34,737 bases of DNA from an uncultured bacterium (GCA_903935195.1 CAIZQW010000184.1:1-34737), one strand, 5' to 3'; shown: positions 22,485-30,732, counted from the stretch's first letter. Program-made: numbers and translations. Notes: a model not told the origin generated them from the sequence alone.

Positions 22485-23486
22485 TTAACCGAGTAATACG
22501 TTGATCTTGGAGACGATTTCAAAAGCATCGCCGATATAGACAACATCTGCCTTGCCTTGCGCCCAGCCGCAGTTTGCATCGATGTTGATCGCACGGCGTT
22601 CGCTGATGAACCGCCAGCCAACCGCATGAGGCTCTTCACCATGGCAGCAGGTCGAGAGGCCCTTTTGATGACGAGGCGTCGAGCCTGTTTGGCCGATCTG
22701 ATTCATGTGTGACATGAAACTTAAGGTCTCCTGTCCTTCACTCTTCAGATCAACGAGCGACTTGCTGCTGCCTAAGGAGGCTTTGGCCTTCTGGAGGAAG
22801 CCTTGAATCAACGTGCTGGCTTCGCCGATGTGATACTGGCCATCCTTTTGCTTCTTTGTCCAACCGGCACCAGCAACGAACAGGAGCTGGGCATCTGGAC
22901 GAATGGTCTGGGCATCCGCAGCAGGAGCCTGCACGCCGTTAACCGTTGTGCGGGAGTCCACCTGTGTGACAGCGACAGCCTCAGCGGCAACCGTTCCAGC
23001 TGCGCCTTCGTAGGGAGCTTGGATTCCGCCGTCCACCAGTAAAAGCCAGGGACGTGCGACACGTGCAAAGGTTGTCAGAATACGCTGACGATAGAACCAG
23101 CGCTGGACCTTAACACTGTTCCCCTCTGCGGTGATCCCAACGATATGGGTATCCACCTGAGCACCGACGCGTTGGGCAACGCCTGGGAGTGCACGTGCAA
23201 AACGTGAGGTGTTGGGGGCCAGGATAAGTTCTGGATTTGCGGCCTTGATGAGTGCGGTCGCTGCTGCGGTATCCGTTGAGTAGCGTGGTTGGAGAAAAGC
23301 CTCTCCCTCGACAACTAAGAACTTTGCAGCGCCACATCCAGCAAGCTTGTTCGCGGCTGTTGCTGCAGAGCCACCGAAAATGGCGACTGTCAGTTCCCCG
23401 CCAAGGCTCCGTGCTACGGAGATCGTCTCCAGGGCAGCCCTGGGGAGCATGTTGTTTTCTGTATGTAAAAGTGCTAAAACTTTCAT
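22485..23486 (-). CDS. etfA: Electron transfer flavoprotein alpha subunit, divergent
   Basis: A 333-residue EtfA homologue that would bind FAD and pass electrons between dehydrogenases and an acceptor. The N-terminal domain is typical (MKVLALLHTENNMLPRAALETI; later SRFARALPGVAQRVGAQVDTHIVGI). The C-terminal FAD domain keeps SKSLVD, NQIGQTG (263-268) and a final AINIDANCGWAQGKADVVYIGDAFEI. The usual LYIAxGISGAxQH segment is replaced by a shorter GLSTCCHGEEPHAVGW, with Cys280, Cys281 and His282. This could alter flavin binding. It follows etfB by 34 bases; AGAGGA precedes the ATG. Confidence 0.78.
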   Translation of the reverse strand: MKVLALLHTENNMLPRAALETISVARSLGGELTVAIFGGSAATAANKLAGCGAAKFLVVEGEAFLQPRYSTDTAAATALIKAANPELILAPNTSRFARALPGVAQRVGAQVDTHIVGITAEGNSVKVQRWFYRQRILTTFARVARPWLLLVDGGIQAPYEGAAGTVAAEAVAVTQVDSRTTVNGVQAPAADAQTIRPDAQLLFVAGAGWTKKQKDGQYHIGEASTLIQGFLQKAKASLGSSKSLVDLKSEGQETLSFMSHMNQIGQTGSTPRHQKGLSTCCHGEEPHAVGWRFISERRAINIDANCGWAQGKADVVYIGDAFEIVSKINVLLG

Positions 23487-23520
23487 GGTGTCATTTTCCT
23501 CTCGCGATGAGATGTTAAAA

Positions 23521-24330
23521 CTAGGCTTTGAGCCATTCAATGATTTCCTTGGCAATATCGTCCGCTGTCACATCTTTGACAACACGGGTGGCGCGCTTCT
23601 GGGCCGGGATCTCAACCTTCTCGTAGGCAATGCCGCCGACGCCGACAGCTGCTGGCTTGGCCTTCTGCAAGGCCGGCATCACGCCACGCATGTTCATCAT
23701 GCCCACTTGGGGATTGTTGGGCGGTTCAGGCAGATTGCCAGTCGCCCAGGCCAGGACAGCGGGAGCTCCTGCGCAGGTGGAGTCCAGATATTGGCCGCCT
23801 TCAATGCGTTCAAGCACACGGAACGAACCATCTGCGGAGGCTTTGATTTCATCGACTCCTGCGAAAAACTCAGAAATGCCGAGGCGTTCACACACTGATT
23901 GCATGGTGACGCTTGCATCACGCGATGCGGAGGCGCACCCTCCGAAGACGAGCAACTTGCTCTTGTCCAAGCCAGGGATTGCCAGAATGGCGTCTGCCAA
24001 GGCAGTGGCCACCTGTTGGGCATCTGTAAAGCCGCTGGCGTTGCCGTCAATCGCGATCAGCTCAAAAGGGACCTTCTGGGCAACGGTCATCATCAATTGC
24101 TGCAGTTTGGCTTTTGGACCTAAGCTCACAAGCCATACTTTGCTCCCCGCGACCTGCTTTGCCAGATTGGCTGCTTCAAAAAGGGCATGGGCTGACCAGG
24201 GGTCAAGAACCGACGGCAACATCGTCTCGTTCTTCAATCCAGGTCCTTGCGGTGTTGTCACGGGTTCGAGCGTCTGTAACGGGTCAGGCACCAGGCTGCC
24301 GCAGACGACAATTTGGAATCCATTACTCAT
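23521..24330 (-). CDS. etfB: Electron transfer flavoprotein beta subunit
   Basis: A 269-residue EtfB homologue, which in the family carries the AMP or second FAD site. It keeps the typical layout: SVLDPWSAHALFEAANLAKQ, then WLVSLGPKAKLQQLMMTVAQ, the KLLVFGGCASASRDASVTMQSVCERLG helix segment, and RVLERIEGGQYLD with the later NMRGVMPALQKAKP. It begins the gene series etfB-etfA-ilvB-ilvN-aroE. AAAGGAG precedes the ATG at 24330. No adjacent acyl-CoA dehydrogenase or quinone reductase reveals the partner. Confidence 0.85.
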   Translation of the reverse strand: MSNGFQIVVCGSLVPDPLQTLEPVTTPQGPGLKNETMLPSVLDPWSAHALFEAANLAKQVAGSKVWLVSLGPKAKLQQLMMTVAQKVPFELIAIDGNASGFTDAQQVATALADAILAIPGLDKSKLLVFGGCASASRDASVTMQSVCERLGISEFFAGVDEIKASADGSFRVLERIEGGQYLDSTCAGAPAVLAWATGNLPEPPNNPQVGMMNMRGVMPALQKAKPAAVGVGGIAYEKVEIPAQKRATRVVKDVTADDIAKEIIEWLKA

Positions 24331-24404
24331 GATGATCTCCTTTGGGTTCTTCAGCTTGCAAGATGACTTGAAATGATCAAACATCCCGCTTAAAAAAGGC
24401 CTAA

Positions 24405-24433
24405 ATTATAACAAAAGGAGGCTCCTTTGTGAA
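24405..24433 (-). promoter_or_regulatory. Near-consensus promoter of etfBA with a dyad in the spacer
   Basis: On the minus strand TTCACA (24433-24428) and TATAAT (24410-24405) are 17 bases apart: 5/6 and 6/6 matches. The spacer contains the odd dyad AAAGGAG-G-CTCCTTT (24414-24428), a likely repressor site or part of the core promoter. The transcript would start near 24398, about 68 bases before the etfB ATG. Confidence 0.8.
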
Positions 24434-24556
24434 TGGAAAACAAGAGAGCGAGAGAAAAAAGTTCCGCGGGCTCAAAAGTGCTTCAGGAGTCGATCTCACG
24501 CTTGACCGCATACGATGAATATGAGATTGTCTTTAAATGCTGTAAGGAGCTGAAAA

Positions 24557-25969
24557 ATGAAACCTTTTATTCATGATGATTTTTTGTTGCAGAATGACAC
24601 GTCCCGTGAACTCTACCATGGGTATGCCAAGCAGATGCCAATCATTGATTACCACTGCCATCTGCCGCCTGCAGAGGTTGCCCAGGATAAACGGTGGGAG
24701 AATATGACCAAGGTTTGGCTGGGTGGGGATCACTACAAGTGGCGTACCCTGCGTTCAAATGGTGTGGATGAACGGTATATCACAGGAGATGCGCCGGATC
24801 GTGAAAAATTTCAAAAGTTTGCGGAGACGATGCCGTATCTGCTCCGTAACCCCATGTTTGACTGGTCCCATCTTGAACTGGCCCGTTATTTTGACTGTTT
24901 CGAGTTGTTGTCCCCAAAAACAGCTGACCATATTTGGAACCTGACTCAGGAAAAGTTGGCTCAGCCAGGCTTTTCAGCCCGTGGTTTTATGACGCGGAGT
25001 CAGGTGAAGCTCGTCTGTACGACGGATGATCCGTGCGACTCGCTTGAACATCATGCAGCGGTCAAAGCCTCTGGCTTCTCGACACAGATGCTCCCGACGT
25101 GGCGACCTGACAAGGCGTTGGCCCTTGACCGACCAGGCTTTTGGAATGAGTGGATGGATCGGTTGTCCGCGGTGGTTGGTGCCCCAGTTAAAACGTTTGA
25201 TGACTTGTTGAGCGCCTTGGACAAACGCCATGCCTTCTTTACACAGAACGGATGTAAACTCTCAGATTATGGTGTTGAAGCCGTCTATGCGGAGTCATAC
25301 ACGGAGGCGGAGGTGCGCGCCATTTTCACAAAGGTCCGTACAGGCGGCACCGCGACCCTTGACGAGGTGTTGAAGTTTCGCTCCGCCGTTCTCTTTGAGT
25401 GCATGAAGATGGATGCCAAGGCGGATTGGAGTGTTCAGATTCATTACGGTCCCATGCGGAATAATAACACCAAGATGTTTAAGAAGCTGGGTGCGGATAC
25501 CGGGTTTGATAGTATTGGCGACTATCAGACCGCGCAACCGATGTCCCGTCTCTTTGACCGCTTGGAGCAGACGGATGCGTTGCCCCGTACTGTTATCTAC
25601 ACGATCAATCCTCGGGATAACGAAATGGTGGCAACCATGCTGGGCAACTTCCAGCGGGGTCCGGAAGCCGGCCGCATGCAGTTTGGTAGCGGGTGGTGGT
25701 TCAATGATCAGCGCGATGGCATGTTGCGTCAGATGGAGGCGCTGTCCCAATTGGGTTTGCTGAGCCGTTTTGTGGGCATGCTGACCGACAGCCGTTCCTT
25801 CCTCAGCTATACACGCCATGAGTATTTCCGTCGTATCCTCTGCAATATGCTCGGCACGGATATTGAAGCAGGGCGCATCCCGAATGATATTCCCTGGACA
25901 GGGGAGATTGTTAAGGATATCTGCTCGCGCAACGCGCTTCGTTATTTCGGCTTTACGGTCTCGAAATAA
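24557..25969 (+). CDS. uxaC: Glucuronate isomerase (uronate isomerase)
   Basis: Isomerises D-glucuronate to D-fructuronate and D-galacturonate to D-tagaturonate in uronate catabolism. The 470-residue length matches the family. Seen: metal-binding HxH in IIDYHCHLPP (His33, His35), the CTTDDPCDSLEHH segment, and GSGWWFNDQRDGM with MLTDSRSFLSYTRHEYFRRILCNMLG near the end. AAGGAG precedes the ATG. The gene is directly followed, without a spacer, by the exosortase gene. No other uronate catabolic gene lies in the window. Confidence 0.97.
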   Translation: MKPFIHDDFLLQNDTSRELYHGYAKQMPIIDYHCHLPPAEVAQDKRWENMTKVWLGGDHYKWRTLRSNGVDERYITGDAPDREKFQKFAETMPYLLRNPMFDWSHLELARYFDCFELLSPKTADHIWNLTQEKLAQPGFSARGFMTRSQVKLVCTTDDPCDSLEHHAAVKASGFSTQMLPTWRPDKALALDRPGFWNEWMDRLSAVVGAPVKTFDDLLSALDKRHAFFTQNGCKLSDYGVEAVYAESYTEAEVRAIFTKVRTGGTATLDEVLKFRSAVLFECMKMDAKADWSVQIHYGPMRNNNTKMFKKLGADTGFDSIGDYQTAQPMSRLFDRLEQTDALPRTVIYTINPRDNEMVATMLGNFQRGPEAGRMQFGSGWWFNDQRDGMLRQMEALSQLGLLSRFVGMLTDSRSFLSYTRHEYFRRILCNMLGTDIEAGRIPNDIPWTGEIVKDICSRNALRYFGFTVSK

Positions 25970-26494
25970 GTGAGCACAATTCGGCAGAAAGTGAGTGTAG
26001 GCCTGGTCTTCTTCGGTCTCTGGACATTAACCCAGGCCGTGTCAGATGGCGTGTTTGATATTTTCTTTTGTCGGGTTCCAACGCTTTTGGCAGCGCTCTA
26101 TCTGAATGTGCCGCATGCGGGGACGCTCTTGTTGTTGACTGATTCCGATGTTTTTGAGGTGAAGCGCGCGTGCGGAGGCTCTGATTTCTTCGTCATTGTT
26201 ACCGCCATGGTCACTTGGTATTATCTTAAACGCGCTCGGCCGTTGACAGGGCTGTTGATACTCATGGCGCCACTCTGGCTGCTGGTTAATCTGGTTAACA
26301 GTATGCGAATTGTGGCACTGGTCTGGGTTCATGCTCTCAGTGCTGAGGTTGTCCCGGAGCGGTTTCTGGGCTCGCTTCATTTGGCGAGTGGCGTGTTAAT
26401 TTTTTTTCCAGCGCTTCTAGGCGTTTGGTGGGCGTGCAAAAAGGTATGGGAGGTTGAAGATGAGCGACAAACAGGTGAATCCACTCTTTCCTGA
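25970..26494 (+). CDS. xrtK: Small exosortase, XrtK-like
   Basis: A 174-residue polytopic membrane protein with about five hydrophobic helices. The exosortase catalytic triad is visible: Cys68 in VKRACGGSDFFVI, Arg113 in NSMRIVALV and His137 in GSLHLASGV. Exosortases recognise a short C-terminal signal with a membrane helix and a basic tail, and cut it during export. The small size and the large VIT/CTERM protein encoded next to it match exosortase K, the type I recall as dedicated to a single MSEP-CTERM target. It starts with GTG immediately after the uxaC stop and has no clear ribosome-binding site; a second GTG lies at 25991. It overlaps the next gene by 35 bases. Confidence 0.8.
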   Translation: MSTIRQKVSVGLVFFGLWTLTQAVSDGVFDIFFCRVPTLLAALYLNVPHAGTLLLLTDSDVFEVKRACGGSDFFVIVTAMVTWYYLKRARPLTGLLILMAPLWLLVNLVNSMRIVALVWVHALSAEVVPERFLGSLHLASGVLIFFPALLGVWWACKKVWEVEDERQTGESTLS

Positions 26495-29489
26495 GATTTT
26501 AAAGGGACGTCTCTCTCTCTTATTGTCCGTAATGTTCCCTTCGGTCCTGGCTGTGGGTGTGAATGCGCTTGCCTTCTGGCTGCTCTGGGATGAGATGAAG
26601 ACTGCCTCTCAACATAATCATGCGTGGACGTTGTTGATGACCAGCCTGTTGCCTGCGTTGGTGAGCATTCCCTTCTTTTTTCGGCGCACGGTCCTTCCGA
26701 CATGGGCTCAAGCTCTTTTGGGGCTCTCTTGTATCGTGCATCTGGTCGCTTTTTGTTATCTCGCAAGTTCAGCTATTCCCTCGGATACACCCGAGTGGAT
26801 GGTAGGGCCCTCCTTCTGGCTGATCCAATTTGCAACCATGACGCCTGGACTCTTTCTCGGGCTCTGGCGTGTCGCCAGCATTCGGACGCGGTTCGCACCG
26901 CTCCAGGATTTTACTGTTTCGCTTATTGTCTCGATCGTCGGCCCTGGACTACTCTATGTCTTCTTAACCGTGACGATGTTTGGCTTTAGGCATGTAAGAA
27001 GTTCGTCTTTGGAGTGGCTGTGGTCTTCCTTGCTCAATGTGTTCATGATCATCTGCCCTGTCTTTTTCTTTTTGGGTCTCTTGAGATGCTTGATGTGGGT
27101 GCGCCGGTTTGTTGAACAAAAGAGCCTTCAGTATCGTCCCCTTCAGTTGCTCTACGTCGCCCTGGTCGCCCTGGTCTTCCCCATTTCAGGGTTGGTTCTC
27201 AATATAGCGATTCCCTTTCCAGCGGATTTTCAGAATCCATGGCCCTATCTGCTGACGCTCTTCAATGCCGCAGCGCTGATGATTCCAACGACGAGAATCG
27301 CCTGGGTAGACGCACTCACCCGTTTTTTGCGCTGGGCGCTGATGCCGTTCACCTTCTACTTCTTTATCGTCTTCCTGCCGTTCATGCCCTTTTCCCTTTT
27401 TGCCATTATCGCGATGGGCGCTGGCTTTTTGATCTTGGCGCCGACGCTTCTCTTCTTTGTGCAACTTCAGGAACTCCGCAAAGATAACGACACTTGGATG
27501 GCTGCGGGCGTGTCGGCCCGGGGACGCTTTTTGCGCGCCTTAGGGATGCTTGCCATCCTGCCGCTCTGCTTCCTTGCCCGTTCAGAATATGACCGTTATG
27601 TTCTTCATAGCACCTTGGATTACTATTATGCACGAGAGGATATGAAGGATGCCCAGAGTCCGGTCTCAGCACGCGATGTCAAACGTATCCTCAATCGTGT
27701 CCGTGCCTTCAGAGATGGCTCAGAGATTCCGTATCTCACAAACTATTATAATTGGCGCGTCTTTGACAACCTGCTGCTCCAAGAGGAGAAGTTTAATGAC
27801 CTGTGGCGCGCCTTCGTGGATGAGTATCCGCCCGAGAAAGAGAAGGAGGATTTCTCGCGTAATATGTTTGCCGGGATGTTTGGAGGACGCACGCGTGACC
27901 CGGGTTCGAGGTGGGGTTCGCGTTTCCGGCCACCCCGCAATGTCGCGCTGACCGAGGTGACAACCTCGTTTAGCGCAACAAATGGCGAGACCCACGCATG
28001 GATACGCCTCTCCCTGACCTCCCACGAAAAACAGCAGGCCGAGTATGAGGCAAACATTGAGGTGCCAGCCGCTGCCGTTGTCGCGGGGTTGCGCCTGAAG
28101 ATCGGAACGAATTGGGTGGATGCCCGGATTGTGGAACGTAAGGCAGCGGAGTGGGTCTATCGTTCGATCCGCGATGTGCGGCGCGATCCAGCCTTCTTGC
28201 GATATGAGGGGGAGAACCTCCTGAAGTTGAGCGTCTTTCCGATTGAACCCGAGGAGACGCGGCAGGTGGAAATGCTCATCGTCTATCCTGCAGGCTTCGC
28301 GCGTACGGTGAGGATTGGGGATCGCCCCGTCTGTATTCCTGTCGACGGAGATGAACAAGGAAACATCAAATTCTTTGCGTATGCACCAGGCGTCCTGGTG
28401 ACCCAAAAAATCAGATATCTCGAAGAACCGGTTTGGCACGCAGAGGGGGCCTCGGTCATCCTGGACTGTTCCAAGGGGCAAGGCTGGGATGGTGCCTCTT
28501 TGGCAGCGGCACTCCGCCGTGTCCGTGATGAAATGAAGCTCCCGATCCGTTCGATCCTCTTTGCCAATTTTGAGACGAAGTTCCTCACGGTCGCCGAGCA
28601 GGATCCGGCTTTGTTAGCGGCCCAATGCCTGCGGGAGATGCTGCCGGAACGGGGTGGACTCGACATGGATATTGCCCTTCGGCGTGCGGCCTGCACCACC
28701 GCCCTTTCGTTTACAAAGGATCCTTCAACATGGCGTGTACCGGAGCTCGTGCTGCTCCGCAATCACGTGAAGACCCCGCCACCTGCTAAGTCGGGTCGTG
28801 CGCGTGCCGCAGATTTGAAAGGGAAAGAACCTGTCCCATGTTCAGCTCCGAAGGTGAAGCCAAACACCTTCCGTGCTGCCCAGCAGTGGTTGCCGATGCT
28901 GTCGGAAACCCTCGCAGTGATTGTTTCAGAAAAGCCAGTATCAACAGAAGTGCTCTGTGAGAGCAAGACGACTTTTGATCGGACGCAACTGATTCCTGTC
29001 AGCATAGGAAGTCAGATTCGCTGGATCCCGGCAGATGGGTCTCGCGCCTGCTTCTTCTGGGATGTCACGGGCGATCAATCAGTATTGCCAGCTGTTTGGG
29101 ATACAAAGAGTTCGAGCTTTAGTGAAATTCCTGCAGTAAGCCGGATGCCACAAGAGAGCGTCTGGGCAAAGGGTGCTGAGGCGTGGCGTCTACAGACGCG
29201 GTACCAGCAACTGCCGCATCTTGAAGATCTGAGGCGTGATATTCTGAAGCAAAGCTGGTCCTGCGGAGTCATCACTGATGTGGGGTCCTATATCGCCGTT
29301 GAAAACAGCGCCCAGTGGAAGATGCTGGAGTTAAAACAGCGTCAGACCTTGGCCGCCAATGCTGCCCTTGATACGGTTGGAGTTCCTGCGCCCTCGATGG
29401 TTCTGCTTCTCGTGGGACTTGGCGTGTTCCTAGCTGGCTGCAAGTTATACAAGAGGACTTTTTCGAATGAGAGAAGCGTTCTACGATGA
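26460..29489 (+). CDS. Polytopic VIT-domain protein with exosortase C-terminal signal (MSEP-CTERM-like)
   Basis: A 1009-residue protein. The first about 385 residues hold roughly ten to eleven membrane helices. A VIT-like domain follows near 495-615, from VALTEVTTSFSATNGET to QVEMLIVYPAG, then a large domain to about 960. The C-terminus is a tripartite sorting signal: VPAPS (975-979), a short hydrophobic helix and a basic KLYKR. The architecture matches the MSEP-CTERM proteins that pair with exosortase K, but PAPS replaces the MSEP-type motif. GGGAGG sets the start at ATG 26460; a TTG two codons upstream is less likely. It overlaps xrtK at its 5' end and the HD gene at its 3' end. The function is unknown. 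Confidence 0.85.
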   Translation: MSDKQVNPLFPEILKGRLSLLLSVMFPSVLAVGVNALAFWLLWDEMKTASQHNHAWTLLMTSLLPALVSIPFFFRRTVLPTWAQALLGLSCIVHLVAFCYLASSAIPSDTPEWMVGPSFWLIQFATMTPGLFLGLWRVASIRTRFAPLQDFTVSLIVSIVGPGLLYVFLTVTMFGFRHVRSSSLEWLWSSLLNVFMIICPVFFFLGLLRCLMWVRRFVEQKSLQYRPLQLLYVALVALVFPISGLVLNIAIPFPADFQNPWPYLLTLFNAAALMIPTTRIAWVDALTRFLRWALMPFTFYFFIVFLPFMPFSLFAIIAMGAGFLILAPTLLFFVQLQELRKDNDTWMAAGVSARGRFLRALGMLAILPLCFLARSEYDRYVLHSTLDYYYAREDMKDAQSPVSARDVKRILNRVRAFRDGSEIPYLTNYYNWRVFDNLLLQEEKFNDLWRAFVDEYPPEKEKEDFSRNMFAGMFGGRTRDPGSRWGSRFRPPRNVALTEVTTSFSATNGETHAWIRLSLTSHEKQQAEYEANIEVPAAAVVAGLRLKIGTNWVDARIVERKAAEWVYRSIRDVRRDPAFLRYEGENLLKLSVFPIEPEETRQVEMLIVYPAGFARTVRIGDRPVCIPVDGDEQGNIKFFAYAPGVLVTQKIRYLEEPVWHAEGASVILDCSKGQGWDGASLAAALRRVRDEMKLPIRSILFANFETKFLTVAEQDPALLAAQCLREMLPERGGLDMDIALRRAACTTALSFTKDPSTWRVPELVLLRNHVKTPPPAKSGRARAADLKGKEPVPCSAPKVKPNTFRAAQQWLPMLSETLAVIVSEKPVSTEVLCESKTTFDRTQLIPVSIGSQIRWIPADGSRACFFWDVTGDQSVLPAVWDTKSSSFSEIPAVSRMPQESVWAKGAEAWRLQTRYQQLPHLEDLRRDILKQSWSCGVITDVGSYIAVENSAQWKMLELKQRQTLAANAALDTVGVPAPSMVLLLVGLGVFLAGCKLYKRTFSNERSVLR

Positions 29490-30267
29490 TCTGAGAGCTC
29501 AGTACAATGCCTATGTGCAGAGCTTTCAGGATGACACAGGTGCCCTGCCTGCGATGATGCAGTTAAAGGTTGAGCATACCCATCGGGTTGTCGAGGATGC
29601 CCGGCGTATTATGGCTGGCGAGGGGTGGGGGTTTGAGGATGTGGAACTGGGTGAGGCCGCGGCCTTGTTGCATGACACAGCGCGCTATTCTCAGTTCAAA
29701 GCATACAAGACGTTTAAGGATAGCGACTCCTTTGATCATGCAGCCCGTGCCGTGAAAATCATCCACGAACAGGGCTGGCTTCAGGAGCTTACAGCACAAG
29801 AGCGCGAAGCCATTCTGATCGCGGTCTCGGTTCATAATAAGCGAGAGCTTCCTGCGGCTGTGAAGGGGCGGGCTTTGCAGATCGCGTGCCTTGTCCGGGA
29901 TGCGGACAAGCTCGATATTCTCCACCTCCTTGAGCAGGCTGTCAACGACGGCTCGCTGGAACGGAATCCTGAGATCGCCTGGGGGCTACAGATGAAGGGT
30001 GCCCCTGATGCAAGGGTGGTGGAGGCTGTGGCAGCAGGGCAGACAGTGAGTTATGACTGGATTCACTCTTTTTCCGATTTTGTCTTGATTCAAATCGGCT
30101 GGCTGAATGGAGGACTTCAGTATCGGAGTTCCGTTAGGTTGGTTCTCGAACGGAAGGTTTTGGAGTTTAGGGAAGAATTTCTGAAGCGACTGACCGATGA
30201 CCAGACCGGCGTTGAACGGTGTTGTCATGCAGCCCGTTCGTGGTTAACGAACTACGGAGCCCATTAG
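29467..30267 (+). CDS. HD-domain phosphohydrolase
   Basis: A 266-residue cytoplasmic protein with the HD metal-binding set: His39 in EHTHRVVEDA, the His69-Asp70 pair in ALLHDTARY, His123 in VSVHNK and Asp145 in VRDADKLDIL. The family hydrolyses phosphate esters or nucleotides; the substrate is not evident. AAGAGGA lies about 9 bases before the ATG. It overlaps the end of the MSEP-like gene by 23 bases, so it is translationally linked to the exosortase system, though similar HD proteins occur alone in related genomes. Confidence 0.8.
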   Translation: MREAFYDDLRAQYNAYVQSFQDDTGALPAMMQLKVEHTHRVVEDARRIMAGEGWGFEDVELGEAAALLHDTARYSQFKAYKTFKDSDSFDHAARAVKIIHEQGWLQELTAQEREAILIAVSVHNKRELPAAVKGRALQIACLVRDADKLDILHLLEQAVNDGSLERNPEIAWGLQMKGAPDARVVEAVAAGQTVSYDWIHSFSDFVLIQIGWLNGGLQYRSSVRLVLERKVLEFREEFLKRLTDDQTGVERCCHAARSWLTNYGAH

Positions 30268-30280
30268 GCCAGACCGGCCT
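30266..30280. terminator. Small hairpin spanning convergent stop codons
   Basis: AGGCC (30266-30270) pairs with GGCCT (30276-30280) around a 5-base loop. It lies exactly across the stops of the HD gene and the hemerythrin gene, so it may help end transcription from both sides. The stem is short and has no T-run. Confidence 0.3.
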
Positions 30281-30690
30281 TACGAATGGGTAGGATGCTT
30301 CCTCATGTATTCCGCAAGGGCTCGGTCGTGCGTTTGTATCTGGTCTTGAACCCACTGCAACATCCACCGATTCACCTCTTGCAAAAAAGCGGTTGCTCCG
30401 AGAAATTTACCCTCGATCGTCAAGCGCTCAACCCCCTCACGAAATTCGTTGTGCTTTCTTCTGTGGACGTCCAGTGCCGGGTATTTAATTGACTCCATCA
30501 GCATCTCTTCAGAATCAAAGTGTTCCATTGCATAAACGAAAGCCTTCTTTAATGCTTCCTCGATCTTGCTTCTGTTGATGATTTCGTCACGTCCGACTGC
30601 AAAAAGATCATCCAACAAGTTGAGGTAGGCCTCATGTTGATTGTCGATGACGGGGATGCCAATTCTAAAGAGTTGATGGTCAATTTTCAT
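30280..30690 (-). CDS. Bacteriohemerythrin, one iron ligand altered
   Basis: A 136-residue four-helix diiron protein that normally binds O2. Ligand positions are visible: His19 (IDNQHEAYL), His57 and Glu61 (MEHFDSEE), His76 and His80 (VHRRKHNEF), and Asp122. The family motif W-x-x-x-H-I-x-x-x-D reads W-V-Q-D-Q-I-Q-T-H-D here, so the usual His at 117 is Gln. Another His stands at 121. Oxygen binding may therefore be altered or lost. AAGGA lies upstream of ATG 30690; a longer in-frame start would overlap the promoter region of the divergent gene. Confidence 0.85.
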   Translation of the reverse strand: MKIDHQLFRIGIPVIDNQHEAYLNLLDDLFAVGRDEIINRSKIEEALKKAFVYAMEHFDSEEMLMESIKYPALDVHRRKHNEFREGVERLTIEGKFLGATAFLQEVNRWMLQWVQDQIQTHDRALAEYMRKHPTHS

Positions 30691-30702
30691 GATCGCTGAT
30701 CC

Positions 30703-30732
30703 TTGGCTTGTATTGGAAAAATTGACTATAAT
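30703..30732 (+). promoter_or_regulatory. Promoter of the propeller-cyclase pair
   Basis: TTGGCT (30703-30708) and TATAAT (30727-30732) are 18 bases apart; the -10 is a perfect match. It lies about 107 bases before the propeller ATG. A minus-strand -10 (TATAGT, 30730-30725) for the hemerythrin gene overlaps it, so the two promoters may interfere. Confidence 0.6.

Noticed and set aside
27720-28481. A 253-codon open frame antisense to the VIT-domain gene
   Set aside because: It lies fully opposite a coding frame with clear domain structure and has no domain or ribosome-binding site of its own.
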